This document shows positions 36,934 to 45,827 of a stretch of 64,000 nt of DNA, one piece after another (position 1 is the stretch's first letter; the number at the start of each line of letters is the position of its first letter). The translations under genes were made by a program, and so were the position numbers. The stretch comes from Pedobacter cryoconitis. GTDB lineage: Bacteria > Bacteroidota > Bacteroidia > Sphingobacteriales > Sphingobacteriaceae. The notes under the pieces were generated by a model. It saw only the letters and a program-made list of their open reading frames with translations, did no database searches and had not been told where the DNA came from. The stretch lies in the NCBI RefSeq assembly GCF_014200605.1, contig NZ_JACHCE010000014.1, positions 1-64,000 on the forward strand, in the 5' to 3' direction.

Positions 36934-38520
36934 ATGCAGGCCAAGTACATCTCTTATCAGCAAACACACGCTTTTTCATCCATTGTATTGGATTACATAG
37001 ATGGAAAAGATAACCTGGAGTCTTTTTATAAGTACTCCCCTACTTTAGAGGGTTTTAAAAAAGCAATCGGCGACCGGAAGTATTCTGGTGACCGCAGCTT
37101 ATTAGTTAGCAGTCTGCATGAGCAGTACAAACACCTGCGTCCCTCTGTATTAGTTCAGGAAAATATCAACTTATTAGCTGATGACCGTACGTTTACCATA
37201 ACGACAGGTCATCAGCTAAATATATTTACAGGCCCTCTGTATTTTATCTATAAGATCGTTACAGCTATTAAGCTTGCGGCAGATCTCAAGCAGCAATTCC
37301 CGGATTTCAACTTTGTACCAGTCTATTGGATGGCTACTGAAGATCATGATTTTGAAGAGATCAATCATGTAAAAGTAGAAGATAAAATGCTGACATGGAA
37401 TAAGAAAGCAGCGGGTGCTACAGGCAGATTAACCACTAAGGATATTACTGATGCCCTTATTGGATATAAAGGTTATCTGGGTATCAGTGACAATGGTACT
37501 GAATTTTCACAAATCGTAGAAAAAGCATATACTTCTAACAAAACCCTTTCTGCTGCCACACGTGAGCTTGTGGATACCTTATTCGGTAAAAAAGGTCTGA
37601 TCTGTATTGATGCCGACGATATAGCATTGAAAGCTCAGTTTGCCCCTATTGTATATCGTGATATTGTAGAACAAAACAGCTTTGTTCAAATTAATTCAAG
37701 CAGTGCCGGTTTAGAGCAAAAAGGGTATAAACCACAGGTAAATCCAAGAGAAATTAATTTCTTTTATATGGATGATCAGCTCCGTGAACGTATTGTAGAA
37801 GAAAACGGCGAATATAAAGTACTGAATACACAGATAAGTTTTACAAAAGACACTTTAAAACAAGAAATCGATAATCATCCTGAGCGTTTTAGCCCTAATG
37901 TGGTAATGCGTCCGGTGTACCAGGAACTAATTTTGCCTAACCTGGCCTATATAGGTGGCGGGGCCGAAGTAACTTACTGGTTGCAGTTAAAAGCTAATTT
38001 TGACTTCTACAATATTCCTTATCCTATTCTGATCCTGAGAAATTCAGCATTAGTCATTGACGATAGAAGTGCCCGCAAAATGCAGATCCTTGACATCAGC
38101 CCAATCACTTTATTTAATACTGATGAGCAATTAAAAAATCAATGGATCAAAGCACATGTTGGTGATTCACTTTGTCTTGATGATGAGCAACGTGCAATAA
38201 GAGCCGTTTTTGACCAGATCAAATTAAACTCTTACAAAATAGACAAAACACTTTCGATGTCAGCGGAAGCTGCAAAAACAAAAGCCCTGAAATTAGTTAC
38301 TAACCTTGAGAAGAAACTTTTAAGAGCAGAAAAACGTAAACATACAACTTCTCTGCAGCAAATAGATACCCTGAAGAATAAACTATTTCCATCCGGAGTG
38401 TTACAGGAACGTGTACTTAATATTGCGCCTATGTATATTCTTTATGGTGATGATTTTATTGAAAACCTCTTAGCTGCATTCAAACCTCTCGATTATAAAT
38501 TCACGGTTCTATACGCTTAA
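36934..38520 (+). CDS. bshC: bacillithiol biosynthesis cysteine-adding enzyme BshC
   Basis: A 528-residue protein of the BshC family, which adds cysteine to glucosamine-malate in the last step of bacillithiol synthesis. Recognisable segments are TITTGHQLNIFTGPLYFIYK, PVYWMATEDHDFEEINHV, YIGGGAEVTYWLQL and a C-terminal coiled-coil region rich in Lys and Glu (KALKLVTNLEKKLLRAEKR). The length is as in Bacillus BshC. The presence of this gene implies that the cell makes bacillithiol; bshA and bshB are not in the window. It starts 46 bases after rimO and is followed after 9 bases by the dehydrogenase gene. Confidence 0.95.
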   Translation: MQAKYISYQQTHAFSSIVLDYIDGKDNLESFYKYSPTLEGFKKAIGDRKYSGDRSLLVSSLHEQYKHLRPSVLVQENINLLADDRTFTITTGHQLNIFTGPLYFIYKIVTAIKLAADLKQQFPDFNFVPVYWMATEDHDFEEINHVKVEDKMLTWNKKAAGATGRLTTKDITDALIGYKGYLGISDNGTEFSQIVEKAYTSNKTLSAATRELVDTLFGKKGLICIDADDIALKAQFAPIVYRDIVEQNSFVQINSSSAGLEQKGYKPQVNPREINFFYMDDQLRERIVEENGEYKVLNTQISFTKDTLKQEIDNHPERFSPNVVMRPVYQELILPNLAYIGGGAEVTYWLQLKANFDFYNIPYPILILRNSALVIDDRSARKMQILDISPITLFNTDEQLKNQWIKAHVGDSLCLDDEQRAIRAVFDQIKLNSYKIDKTLSMSAEAAKTKALKLVTNLEKKLLRAEKRKHTTSLQQIDTLKNKLFPSGVLQERVLNIAPMYILYGDDFIENLLAAFKPLDYKFTVLYA

Positions 38521-38529
38521 CTCATTCAA

Positions 38530-39612
38530 ATGATCTTTCATACTTTTACGGAAACACGTTTACGCAATTTCACCAAAAGTGTTTTTTTGAAAATGGGCTG
38601 TTCTCCTTCCGATGCAGATCTGGCGACAGATGTATTAATACGTTCTGATCTTAGAGGAATAGATTCACATGGTGTAGCCCGTCTGAGCGGCTATATACGT
38701 CTTTGGGAAAAAGAAAGGATTAATGCCACACCAAATATCAGGATCGTACATGAAACTCCAACAACTGCAACAATAGATGGTGATGCTGGCCTTGGCCTGG
38801 TAGTCGCTCCCTTTGCAATGAAGATAGCGATAGAAAAAGCTGAAACTTATGGCAGCGGCTGGGTTGCGGTAAAAAACTCCAATCATTTCGGTATTGCAGG
38901 TTATCATGCCCTGATGGCTGTAGAAAAAGACATGATTGGAATTAGCATGACTAATGCCAGCCCTTTAGTCGCCCCTACTTATGCCAATGAGCGGTTACTG
39001 GGAACCAATCCAATGTGTTATGCATTTCCGGCAGGAAAATATCCTCCTGTAGTTGTGGATATGGCCACTGCGGCAGCTGCAAATGGTAAACTGGAAATTG
39101 CTCAAAGGGCAAACCAGCCTATTCCGGATGGCTGGGCACAGGATAAAGATGGTAATGGGACAACTGATCCTAATGCATTAAAAAATGGAGGTTCATTGCT
39201 TCCTTTGGGTAGTGATAAAGATCATGGCAGTCATAAAGGTTATGGGTTGAGTGCAACTGTTGATATATTAACAGCAGTACTCTCAGGAGCCAATTACGGC
39301 CCCTGGGTACCTCCATTTGTTGCTTTCCTTGAACCATCAGCAAATCCGGTTGGCGAAGGCTTAGGTCACTTTCTTGGTGCTATGCGCATTGATGGATTTC
39401 GTCCGGCAAAAGATTTCAAAGATCACCTGGATAATTGGATCGAGCGTTTCCAAAGTGCTAAAACTGTTGATCCTGATAAAAAAGTAATTATACCAGGCGA
39501 ACCGGAATATGCATTTGAACAGGAAAGAAAAGTATCAGGTATCCCATTGGTAGAACCAGTTGTTAATGATCTAAACGAACTTGCCGATAAACTCCGGATT
39601 CCCCGGATCTAA
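38530..39612 (+). CDS. Ldh family malate/L-lactate dehydrogenase-type oxidoreductase
   Basis: A 360-residue NAD(P)-dependent 2-hydroxyacid oxidoreductase of the MDH2/LDH2 family. Family marks are RGIDSHGVARLSGY near the N-terminus, WVAVKNSNHFGIAGYHALMA, TNASPLVAPTYANERLLGTN and DHGSHKGYGLSATVDIL. The substrate cannot be told from sequence; malate, lactate and sulfolactate enzymes all share these motifs. It lies 9 bases after bshC, so the two are probably co-transcribed, although malate is also a building block of bacillithiol only upstream of BshC. Confidence 0.92.
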   Translation: MIFHTFTETRLRNFTKSVFLKMGCSPSDADLATDVLIRSDLRGIDSHGVARLSGYIRLWEKERINATPNIRIVHETPTTATIDGDAGLGLVVAPFAMKIAIEKAETYGSGWVAVKNSNHFGIAGYHALMAVEKDMIGISMTNASPLVAPTYANERLLGTNPMCYAFPAGKYPPVVVDMATAAAANGKLEIAQRANQPIPDGWAQDKDGNGTTDPNALKNGGSLLPLGSDKDHGSHKGYGLSATVDILTAVLSGANYGPWVPPFVAFLEPSANPVGEGLGHFLGAMRIDGFRPAKDFKDHLDNWIERFQSAKTVDPDKKVIIPGEPEYAFEQERKVSGIPLVEPVVNDLNELADKLRIPRI

Positions 39613-39614
39613 AG

Positions 39615-39712
39615 ATTTTAAAAAACACATGCTATGTTCAGGCTGCATTTCCTTTTGCCCTTCGGGGCAACGGCTATGCTATGCCTTCACATTAGCATGT
39701 ATTTTTTAAAAT
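39615..39712. repeat. nested inverted-repeat element, copy A
   Basis: The outer stem pairs 39615-39634 with 39693-39712 (20 bp, one mismatch). Inside is a second hairpin around ttgcc...ggcaa, with short repeats of gctatg. The element follows the dehydrogenase gene and can act as its terminator. A related nested hairpin lies at 41202-41283; in reverse orientation the two share a GCTAATG block at the arm and the TTTTGCCC core. This suggests a dispersed structured repeat rather than two unrelated terminators. Confidence 0.6.
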
Positions 39713-39805
39713 AAGTTTCTCCCCTGCAAATCCTACGCCACTTGGGAGACGCCCTATGTTATGTTAATCGCATTACATTATTCATCAATGATGCCCCGGA
39801 TACTT

Positions 39806-40585
39806 CTAAAACGTTCCGTTGAAAGAGAGTCCTGCTGCCTTTTGCTGATACATAGGTACCAGAGAATATTTAATGACCTGTTTGCCCATAATTAGCTTTT
39901 TGAGATTCGGATAGATCAGATAAGCCAGCTTTGTAGAAGCAATCCCCACCCCTGCCCCAGCAACTACGTCACTTAACCAGTGTTTATTATTATACATTCT
40001 TAGTACACCCGTAATTGTAGCTACGGTATAACCTGCATATCCAATCCACGGAGATACATCCCTATATTCCTGATTTAGAAATTCTGCAGCCGCAAAGGTA
40101 TTGGCGGCATGGCCTGAAGGGAAAGACTTCCGATCTGCAAAGTCCGGCCGTTCCCGTCCAATCCCTGATTTACCTGAGGAGACGGTAATAAACACAAAGG
40201 CTCTGGATAGAACAAAAAGGGCTGTTCCATCAACCACACTATGCTTACTTTTCACACCCGCCAGATTCAACGCATAAAAAGCCCCTACAGGAGCAAACTG
40301 GAGATAATCATCTATACGTACAGAAAAATCAGGATGCTTCCTTTGCAGTTCTCTCTGTATATTAAAATCCAATCTCCTGATCCCATTATCCCCAAGGGAA
40401 ACCAAACCATAGCCGATTAAAACACCAGGTACAATAAATGATTGAATTTTAGGAGGATTCAATCCACGCATTTTCACCGCAGATACCCCACTATTCATAT
40501 TATTTGAATCCTTATTCAGCACATCTTGCTGAGCAAACACAATCACTGGTAAGTATACCATGACAATAAAACTTAAAAACTTCAT
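39806..40585 (-). CDS. PAP2 family phosphatase
   Basis: A 259-residue protein with a signal peptide (MKFLSFIVMVYLPVIVFAQ) and the three PAP2 acid-phosphatase motifs: GKSGIGRERP near residue 143, FPSGHAANTF near 155 and RMYNNKHWLSDVVAGAGVG near 201. The catalytic His residues are in SGH and NKHWLSD. PAP2 enzymes remove phosphate from lipid phosphates such as undecaprenyl or lipid A phosphates; here the substrate is unknown. The hydrophobic segments between the motifs suggest a membrane-embedded or envelope location. The gene stands alone between two structured repeats and the small DUF6660-like gene. Confidence 0.92.
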   Translation of the reverse strand: MKFLSFIVMVYLPVIVFAQQDVLNKDSNNMNSGVSAVKMRGLNPPKIQSFIVPGVLIGYGLVSLGDNGIRRLDFNIQRELQRKHPDFSVRIDDYLQFAPVGAFYALNLAGVKSKHSVVDGTALFVLSRAFVFITVSSGKSGIGRERPDFADRKSFPSGHAANTFAAAEFLNQEYRDVSPWIGYAGYTVATITGVLRMYNNKHWLSDVVAGAGVGIASTKLAYLIYPNLKKLIMGKQVIKYSLVPMYQQKAAGLSFNGTF

Positions 40586-40701
40586 ATGCTATTTATATAC
40601 ACACCAGAGACTACAATCCACCTTCATCACTAAACCGGATAATAAAAAATCATCAAGCAAAAACTCCCCCGAAAGGAAATCAGAATTAAAAATGAGAATA
40701 T

Positions 40702-41019
40702 TTAAGAAAATAACTCTGGAGGTTGCCAAAACGGCAAATCAATGGACTTAAAAGCCACAGACACATGCATCGGGAGCATGCGGGTACAATAACTAAACGG
40801 AATATTAATAACCAGAGCCTCTTGAATTATAGAAGCCATAGCATGGCAGGAACCGTTACAAAAAAGACTATAATGATCATTATCTGCTGTATCAGGAGAA
40901 GCAATCTGTTCTATCCCCGAATCTTCACTTAAAGCAGTAAAAAAGACAGCGTTATCAGCACATGGTACAAAAGTAAGCACCAGTACTAATAATCCCCCTA
41001 TGTAAGCCAATAATCTCAT
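40702..41019 (-). CDS. DUF6660-like small secreted protein
   Basis: A 105-residue protein with a signal peptide (MRLLAYIGGLLVLVLTFVPC). It has a Cys/His pair (LFCNGSCHAM) near the middle and a conserved-looking end (FWQPPEL). The pattern matches short Bacteroidota proteins called DUF6660, which often lie in front of heavy-metal efflux operons; here no efflux gene follows. A metal-sensing or metal-binding role is plausible from the CxxxCH motif, but this is inference. The family assignment is from memory of its pattern. Confidence 0.65.
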   Translation of the reverse strand: MRLLAYIGGLLVLVLTFVPCADNAVFFTALSEDSGIEQIASPDTADNDHYSLFCNGSCHAMASIIQEALVINIPFSYCTRMLPMHVSVAFKSIDLPFWQPPELFS

Positions 41020-41201
41020 CTAACAGCATAAGATAATAAAGAAATCATCAGATTACATCATCTAATAAAATTCATCTCTTAAACCAGAACAAAATTACTG
41101 CCAGATACTCTAAAACAGCATAACTAAAAACACCACCCAGGCCACCTGCCAATAGCAATGAATCAGGTCTGTATAAATCATACTACAGGAGGATAGAAAA
41201 T

Positions 41202-41283
41202 AAAAAAATGTGCTAATGCGATGAGCTGGCGTTCTTTTGCCCCTTCAGGCAATTAATCCAGCCAGAACACAGCACATTTTTTT
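41202..41283. repeat. nested inverted-repeat element, copy B
   Basis: The outer stem is a perfect 13-bp pair (aaaaaaatgtgct with agcacattttttt), a second stem is gctgg/ccagc and an inner one is ttgcc/ggcaa. It ends in seven T, so it can terminate transcription from the + strand, and it has matching A/T symmetry on the other strand, where lepB ends at 41314. It resembles the element at 39615-39712. Confidence 0.65.
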
Positions 41284-41313
41284 ATTTCCCGTTCAGTCTA
41301 TGAAGAAACAGGC

Positions 41314-42510
41314 CTAATGAATACCGTTAAACAAACGTCCCCACCTAATCTTACTAAAGAAAGAACCGTTAGTATCATAACTCATCCAGATAAACAAAGC
41401 TTTTCCGACAATATGATCTTCAGGAACAAATCCCCAATATCTTGAATCCAGTGAATTATGTCTGTTATCACCCATCATCCAGTAATAATCCATTTTAAAA
41501 GTATAACTATCGGTTTTCACACCATTAATCAACCATCCACCAGCAACCTTTTCCACCTTATTACCTTCATAAATAGAAATAGCGCGTTGATACAAAGGCA
41601 TAGAAACACTATCAAGCTTCACAGTCCATCCTTTTTTAGGCACCTGTATCGGGCCCCAGTTATCAGCATTCCACTTTCTGTTAGGGTCCTGTGGAAAAAC
41701 ATTAGGTTCCGCAGCACCAGGTGCAGCAGTACGGGTAACTACAGAAGCAACAAAATCAAGTTTCTTTACTTTATCCATCATTACCGGTGTACCCACAAAA
41801 TTATAGCTATCCTGAGATACAGCACTGATATCCCTGTCTATAACAAAACCCATTTCCTCAAATAACTGGAAATTTACATCACTGGTTTTAAATTTTACCA
41901 GGTAATCAATCTGTCCCGTATTTTTCATCGGTTCAGCTTTACCATTAATTGTAACAAGACCGTTTGACATACTTAATATATCACCACTGATTCCGATACA
42001 ACGCTTAATATAGTTTTCTCTTTTATCTACGGGTCTGCTGACAATTGTATACTGACTTTGAATAGCCTGTCTGCCAACAGAACGTACCATATCATAGTAA
42101 TCTCTATCCTGAGCTTCCAGCGCTACAGTATCTCCATCAGGGAAGTTAAAAACGACAACATCATTTCTTTTGATATCCTGCATTCCAGGTAATCTGCGAT
42201 ATTTCCATTGTATACCATCGTAGTAAGCTTTTGTCCCGGTAACCGGCATTGTATGATGTGCAAAAGGGAAAGCTACCGGAGTCATTGGTATCCTTGCCCC
42301 ATAATTCACTTTACTCACAAATAAAAAATCACCTATTAACAGCGACTTCTCCATAGATCCTGTAGGAATTGTATAAGCCTCAATAAAAAATACGCGGATA
42401 ACAGTTGCAGCAATTACAGCAAAAAGAACGGCATCAAACCACTCTCTGCTTTTAGTCTTTTTCTTTTTTGGCGCAGTATCATTATTTTTTTGCCAGAACT
42501 TCCAATTCAT
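41314..42510 (-). CDS. lepB: signal peptidase I
   Basis: A 398-residue membrane-bound peptidase that removes signal peptides from exported proteins. One transmembrane segment (about 26-46) precedes the catalytic Ser52 in PTGSMEKSLLIGD. The catalytic Lys is K169 in ENYIKRCIGISGD. The C-terminal box is MMGDNRHNSLDSRYWGFV. The spacing between the Ser and Lys boxes is about 117 residues, and a further long insert separates the Lys box from the GDNRHNS box, making it longer than the 324-residue E. coli enzyme; this is the usual Bacteroidota form. It ends the operon parA, parB, DUF5683, dapB, lepB, 8 bases after dapB. Confidence 0.96.
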   Translation of the reverse strand: MNWKFWQKNNDTAPKKKKTKSREWFDAVLFAVIAATVIRVFFIEAYTIPTGSMEKSLLIGDFLFVSKVNYGARIPMTPVAFPFAHHTMPVTGTKAYYDGIQWKYRRLPGMQDIKRNDVVVFNFPDGDTVALEAQDRDYYDMVRSVGRQAIQSQYTIVSRPVDKRENYIKRCIGISGDILSMSNGLVTINGKAEPMKNTGQIDYLVKFKTSDVNFQLFEEMGFVIDRDISAVSQDSYNFVGTPVMMDKVKKLDFVASVVTRTAAPGAAEPNVFPQDPNRKWNADNWGPIQVPKKGWTVKLDSVSMPLYQRAISIYEGNKVEKVAGGWLINGVKTDSYTFKMDYYWMMGDNRHNSLDSRYWGFVPEDHIVGKALFIWMSYDTNGSFFSKIRWGRLFNGIH

Positions 42511-42518
42511 ATGTTTTG

Positions 42519-43259
42519 TTATTTTAAATTAAATATATCTGATATATTATAGAATCCCTGCTTATTTTGCAACCATTCAGCAGCTACAACCGCACCTAAT
42601 GCAAAACCGGCACGACTATGAGCCGTATGTTTCAATTCTATTTCATCTACTTCTGAACTGTAAATTACAGTATGTGTACCAGGGATATTTTCAATTCGCT
42701 GTGAAGCAATCAATACCTGCTCCTGTTTAAGTACATCAATAGCCGGGTTACCGTCCAGTTCATTTACCCATTCAGATTTACGGTCCAGATTTTCAATAAT
42801 ACCTTCTGCAATTGTCATTGCAGTACCACTAGGTGAATCCAGTTTCTGTGTATGGTGGATTTCTTCTACCTGTACATCATATACAGGATAATTATTCATC
42901 ACTTTTGCCAGTACTTCATTAATATGGAAAAACAAATTTACCCCAATACTGAAATTAGACCCATATAACAAGGTATTGTTACGGCGCAGACATTCATCTT
43001 TGATTTCCTGTAATTGTCCATACCAGCCAGTTGTACCTACAACAAGTGGTACATTTGCATCAAAGCAAGTATATATATTGTTAATAGCGGCATCAGGTGT
43101 ACTGAAATCTATCGCTACATCTGCTTTTCTTAAGTTAGAAACAGTCAGGTCGGCCAAATTATCAATGCCAATTTTCAGAACAACTTCATGTCCTCTTTCG
43201 ATAGCAAAACGTTCAATAATCTGACCCATTTTACCGTAACCGATTAAAGCTATATTCAT
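42519..43259 (-). CDS. dapB: 4-hydroxy-tetrahydrodipicolinate reductase
   Basis: A 246-residue NAD(P)H-dependent reductase of the diaminopimelate/lysine pathway, supplying peptidoglycan and lysine. The Rossmann motif is IALIGYGKMGQ; the catalytic/substrate box is EIHHTQKLDSPSGTA; GSNFSIGVNLFF follows the cofactor domain. It is slightly shorter than the E. coli enzyme, as in other Bacteroidota. It sits between DUF5683 (44-base gap) and lepB (8-base gap). Confidence 0.96.
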   Translation of the reverse strand: MNIALIGYGKMGQIIERFAIERGHEVVLKIGIDNLADLTVSNLRKADVAIDFSTPDAAINNIYTCFDANVPLVVGTTGWYGQLQEIKDECLRRNNTLLYGSNFSIGVNLFFHINEVLAKVMNNYPVYDVQVEEIHHTQKLDSPSGTAMTIAEGIIENLDRKSEWVNELDGNPAIDVLKQEQVLIASQRIENIPGTHTVIYSSEVDEIELKHTAHSRAGFALGAVVAAEWLQNKQGFYNISDIFNLK

Positions 43260-43303
43260 TTATTTTTGTTTTTAAAAAGATGGTTGGTAAATCATATCGA
43301 AAT

Positions 43304-43918
43304 CTAGAATCTAAAGGCAACCTTTATACCCGGATTAAAAGCATTATATCCATACATGGTTTGAGAACCGATTACAGTAGGCGAAATTCTGATAGCCAGG
43401 TTATCGCCGATATCAAAATATGAAAGTCTGGCATCAACATAGGCTTCAACAATATTCACGATATATAAACCGGCAATAGAAAAAATAACGACCTCTCTGT
43501 TTCTTCTGTAAACTTCTTTAGCTGTTGTTAAACCGTCAGTACTGACATTAGCAAGATAGTTTCCCGGAGTAGGATTATTTCCATGTTGCGCTCTATATTG
43601 CAATTCTTTAAGGTACTCATGATATTTACTGGTATTCTGAATATAAGACATAACCAGCAAAGTCCCTCCAGTATAGATCGCAGCTATTTTTATTCCGCGG
43701 TAAACAGTCAGTCCATTTCCATACTGTCCCCATCCCGGGATCAATGCAGACCTGAACAAAGCTTTTCTACCTGCAATACGGCCATGATTTACATAACCCG
43801 TATCTGCTTTCACAGGGGTACGTTTAAGACTATCACCTTTAACAGTAAATTTCTCCTGTCCGCTAACTGCAAGCACAGTGCAGCAAAACAAAACCGATAA
43901 CAGTAGTTTTTTGGACAT
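43304..43918 (-). CDS. DUF5683 domain membrane protein
   Basis: A 204-residue protein with a signal peptide (MSKKLLLSVLFCCTVLAVSG) and the DUF5683 block: ALFRSALIPGWGQYGNG, then a hydrophobic IAAIYTGGTLLVMSYI stretch and IFSIAGLYIVNIVEAYVDA. The start is the ATG at 43918, whose A is the last base of the parB stop (TAATG overlap); the upstream TTG at 43924 is less likely. Translation is thus coupled to parB. Function is unknown; the family is often found with chromosome partition and dapB genes in this phylum. Confidence 0.85.
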   Translation of the reverse strand: MSKKLLLSVLFCCTVLAVSGQEKFTVKGDSLKRTPVKADTGYVNHGRIAGRKALFRSALIPGWGQYGNGLTVYRGIKIAAIYTGGTLLVMSYIQNTSKYHEYLKELQYRAQHGNNPTPGNYLANVSTDGLTTAKEVYRRNREVVIFSIAGLYIVNIVEAYVDARLSYFDIGDNLAIRISPTVIGSQTMYGYNAFNPGIKVAFRF

Positions 43919-44835
43919 TACCAATCTAATAATTCTAATATTCTGCTCAGGTCATCATCAGAAACGAAGGGAATTTCAATTGCACCCTTACCATTTTCAC
44001 CAACTTTAAGTTTCACTTTAGTAGCAAATCTCGAAGCCAGATCTTTTTGCAGTTTCTGATATTCAAAAGACACGCCTAATGGCTGTCTCGCACTTTTAGG
44101 TTTCATCTGAAGACTATTAATGCTTCTGACTAATTCTTCAACTTTACGTACAGATAACCCTTTGTCAATTATTTCCTGATGAATAAACAACTGTTTATCC
44201 GTCTCTTCTACACTAATCAACGCACGGGCATGTCCCATAGAGATTTTTTGATCACGAATTGAGATTTGTATCGCAGGAGGCAATTTAAGTAAACGGAGAT
44301 AGTTGGTAACAGTTGACCTGTTTTTACCTACACGCTCACCCAATTGTTCTTGTTTAAGATTACATTCTTCAAGCATACGCTGAAAGCTCAATGCAACCTC
44401 AATTGCATTTAAATTTTCACGCTGAATATTTTCAATCAGGGCCATTTCCAGCATCTGCTGGTCATTGGCTTCCCGCACATAAGCTGGAATTTCTGTTAAT
44501 CCTGCTAGTTTAGATGCTCTCAGACGTCTTTCTCCGGAAATTAACTGGTAATTTCCGCCTTCAGCTTTCCTCACAGTAATAGGCTGGATTAACCCCTGTA
44601 CCCTGATGGAATCGGCCAGTTCATTTAGGGCAACCTGATCAAACTCAGAACGCGGCTGATAAGGGTTAGTTGTGATATCACTGATTTTGATATTACCTAT
44701 ACTGTTCGATTGCGCTTTCTGTTCAGTCTCACTGACCGGGTTAATCGCATTTTTTTGCGGATGAGCAGACTCTGAATCATCCAAAAGTGCACTTAATCCT
44801 CTACCTAAACCTGTTTTTCGCTGAAACGATGTCAT
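43918..44835 (-). CDS. parB: chromosome partitioning protein ParB
   Basis: A 305-residue DNA-binding CTP-dependent clamp protein that loads at parS sites. It begins with the ParA-interacting segment KTGLGRGLSALLDD. The ParB/Srx CTPase core has NPYQPRSEFD and SGERRLRASKLAGL, the helix-turn-helix region is QLGERVGKNRSTVTNYLRLL, and a C-terminal dimer domain follows. It lies 9 bases after parA. No parS-like palindrome was seen in the window. Confidence 0.96.
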   Translation of the reverse strand: MTSFQRKTGLGRGLSALLDDSESAHPQKNAINPVSETEQKAQSNSIGNIKISDITTNPYQPRSEFDQVALNELADSIRVQGLIQPITVRKAEGGNYQLISGERRLRASKLAGLTEIPAYVREANDQQMLEMALIENIQRENLNAIEVALSFQRMLEECNLKQEQLGERVGKNRSTVTNYLRLLKLPPAIQISIRDQKISMGHARALISVEETDKQLFIHQEIIDKGLSVRKVEELVRSINSLQMKPKSARQPLGVSFEYQKLQKDLASRFATKVKLKVGENGKGAIEIPFVSDDDLSRILELLDW

Positions 44836-44844
44836 TCTTTATAT

Positions 44845-45648
44845 TTAAATAGTTGCAGAAGTCAAACCCTGGTTTTCTTTGACTAATCCGTTTTTACGGA
44901 CAATCTCACGGGCAAGGTTCAGATAATTTATTGCTCCCTTACAATTTGCATCATGCATGATGACCGAAATCCCATAACTAGGTGCTTCACTTAAACGGGT
45001 ATTCCGCTGTATGATTGTATCAAATACAAGTTCCTGAAAATGAGTTCTTACTTCTTCAACTACCTGATTAGACAAACGTAAACGTACATCATACATGGTC
45101 AGCAGAATGCCTTCAATTTCCAGTTCAGGGTTTAACCTGTTTTGTACAATTTTTATAGTATTTAACAATTTCCCCAATCCTTCCAGCGCGAAATATTCAC
45201 ATTGCACAGGAATAATAACAGAATCGGCAGCAGTTAGCGCATTAATTGTAATCAAACCTAATGAAGGTGAACAATCAATGATAATAAAATCATACTGGTC
45301 TTTAATCTTCTCCAGAACAGCTTTCATCTTATACTCCCTGTTAGTCAGATTGATCATCTCAATTTCTGCTCCAACCAGATCAATATGTGCTGGTAATAAA
45401 TCCAGATTAGGTGTCTCTGTCTTTTGAATAGCCTCTGAAGGTTCTACATCATTAATGATGCACTCATAGATACTATTTTTGATGCTTCTTGGATCAAACC
45501 CAATTCCAGAAGTAGAGTTAGCCTGAGGGTCTGCGTCTACTAATAAAGTTTTATATTCTAATACGGCCAGGCTGGCGGCTAAATTTATAGATGAAGTTGT
45601 TTTACCGACTCCACCTTTCTGATTTGCCAATGCAATAATTTTACTCAT
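44845..45648 (-). CDS. parA: chromosome partitioning ATPase ParA (Soj)
   Basis: A 267-residue Walker-type ATPase that moves ParB-parS complexes. The deviant Walker A is ANQKGGVGKTTSSINLAASL; the switch motif is LLVDADPQANSTSGIG; Walker B is FIIIDCSPSLGLITINAL. It is first in the operon parA, parB, DUF5683, dapB, lepB. It is the short chromosomal form without an N-terminal helix-turn-helix. Confidence 0.97.
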   Translation of the reverse strand: MSKIIALANQKGGVGKTTSSINLAASLAVLEYKTLLVDADPQANSTSGIGFDPRSIKNSIYECIINDVEPSEAIQKTETPNLDLLPAHIDLVGAEIEMINLTNREYKMKAVLEKIKDQYDFIIIDCSPSLGLITINALTAADSVIIPVQCEYFALEGLGKLLNTIKIVQNRLNPELEIEGILLTMYDVRLRLSNQVVEEVRTHFQELVFDTIIQRNTRLSEAPSYGISVIMHDANCKGAINYLNLAREIVRKNGLVKENQGLTSATI

Positions 45649-45827
45649 TTATCTTTTTAATAATTACCAATTATTTCCTGAGAATTTGTGAATTAGATCC
45701 TTTATGTAAAAAACGCTATTTTTACCTACATTTAGGGGCTTTTTAACAATTAGCTAAGATACAAACTAAATGACAATATTAGTGTTAAACAATAGAGTGT
45801 TTTAAACATCTTATCAACAATTTTTAC

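Noticed and set aside
40560..40751. 63-codon plus-strand frame between PAP2 and DUF6660-like genes
   Set aside because: It overlaps the ends of both minus-strand genes, is Lys/Asn-rich as expected of AT-rich DNA, and shows no family pattern.
43304..45827. parS site near parAB
   Set aside because: I looked for a GTTTCACGTGAAAC- or TGTTCCACGTGGAACA-like palindrome in the par region and elsewhere and saw none; the site is probably outside the window.
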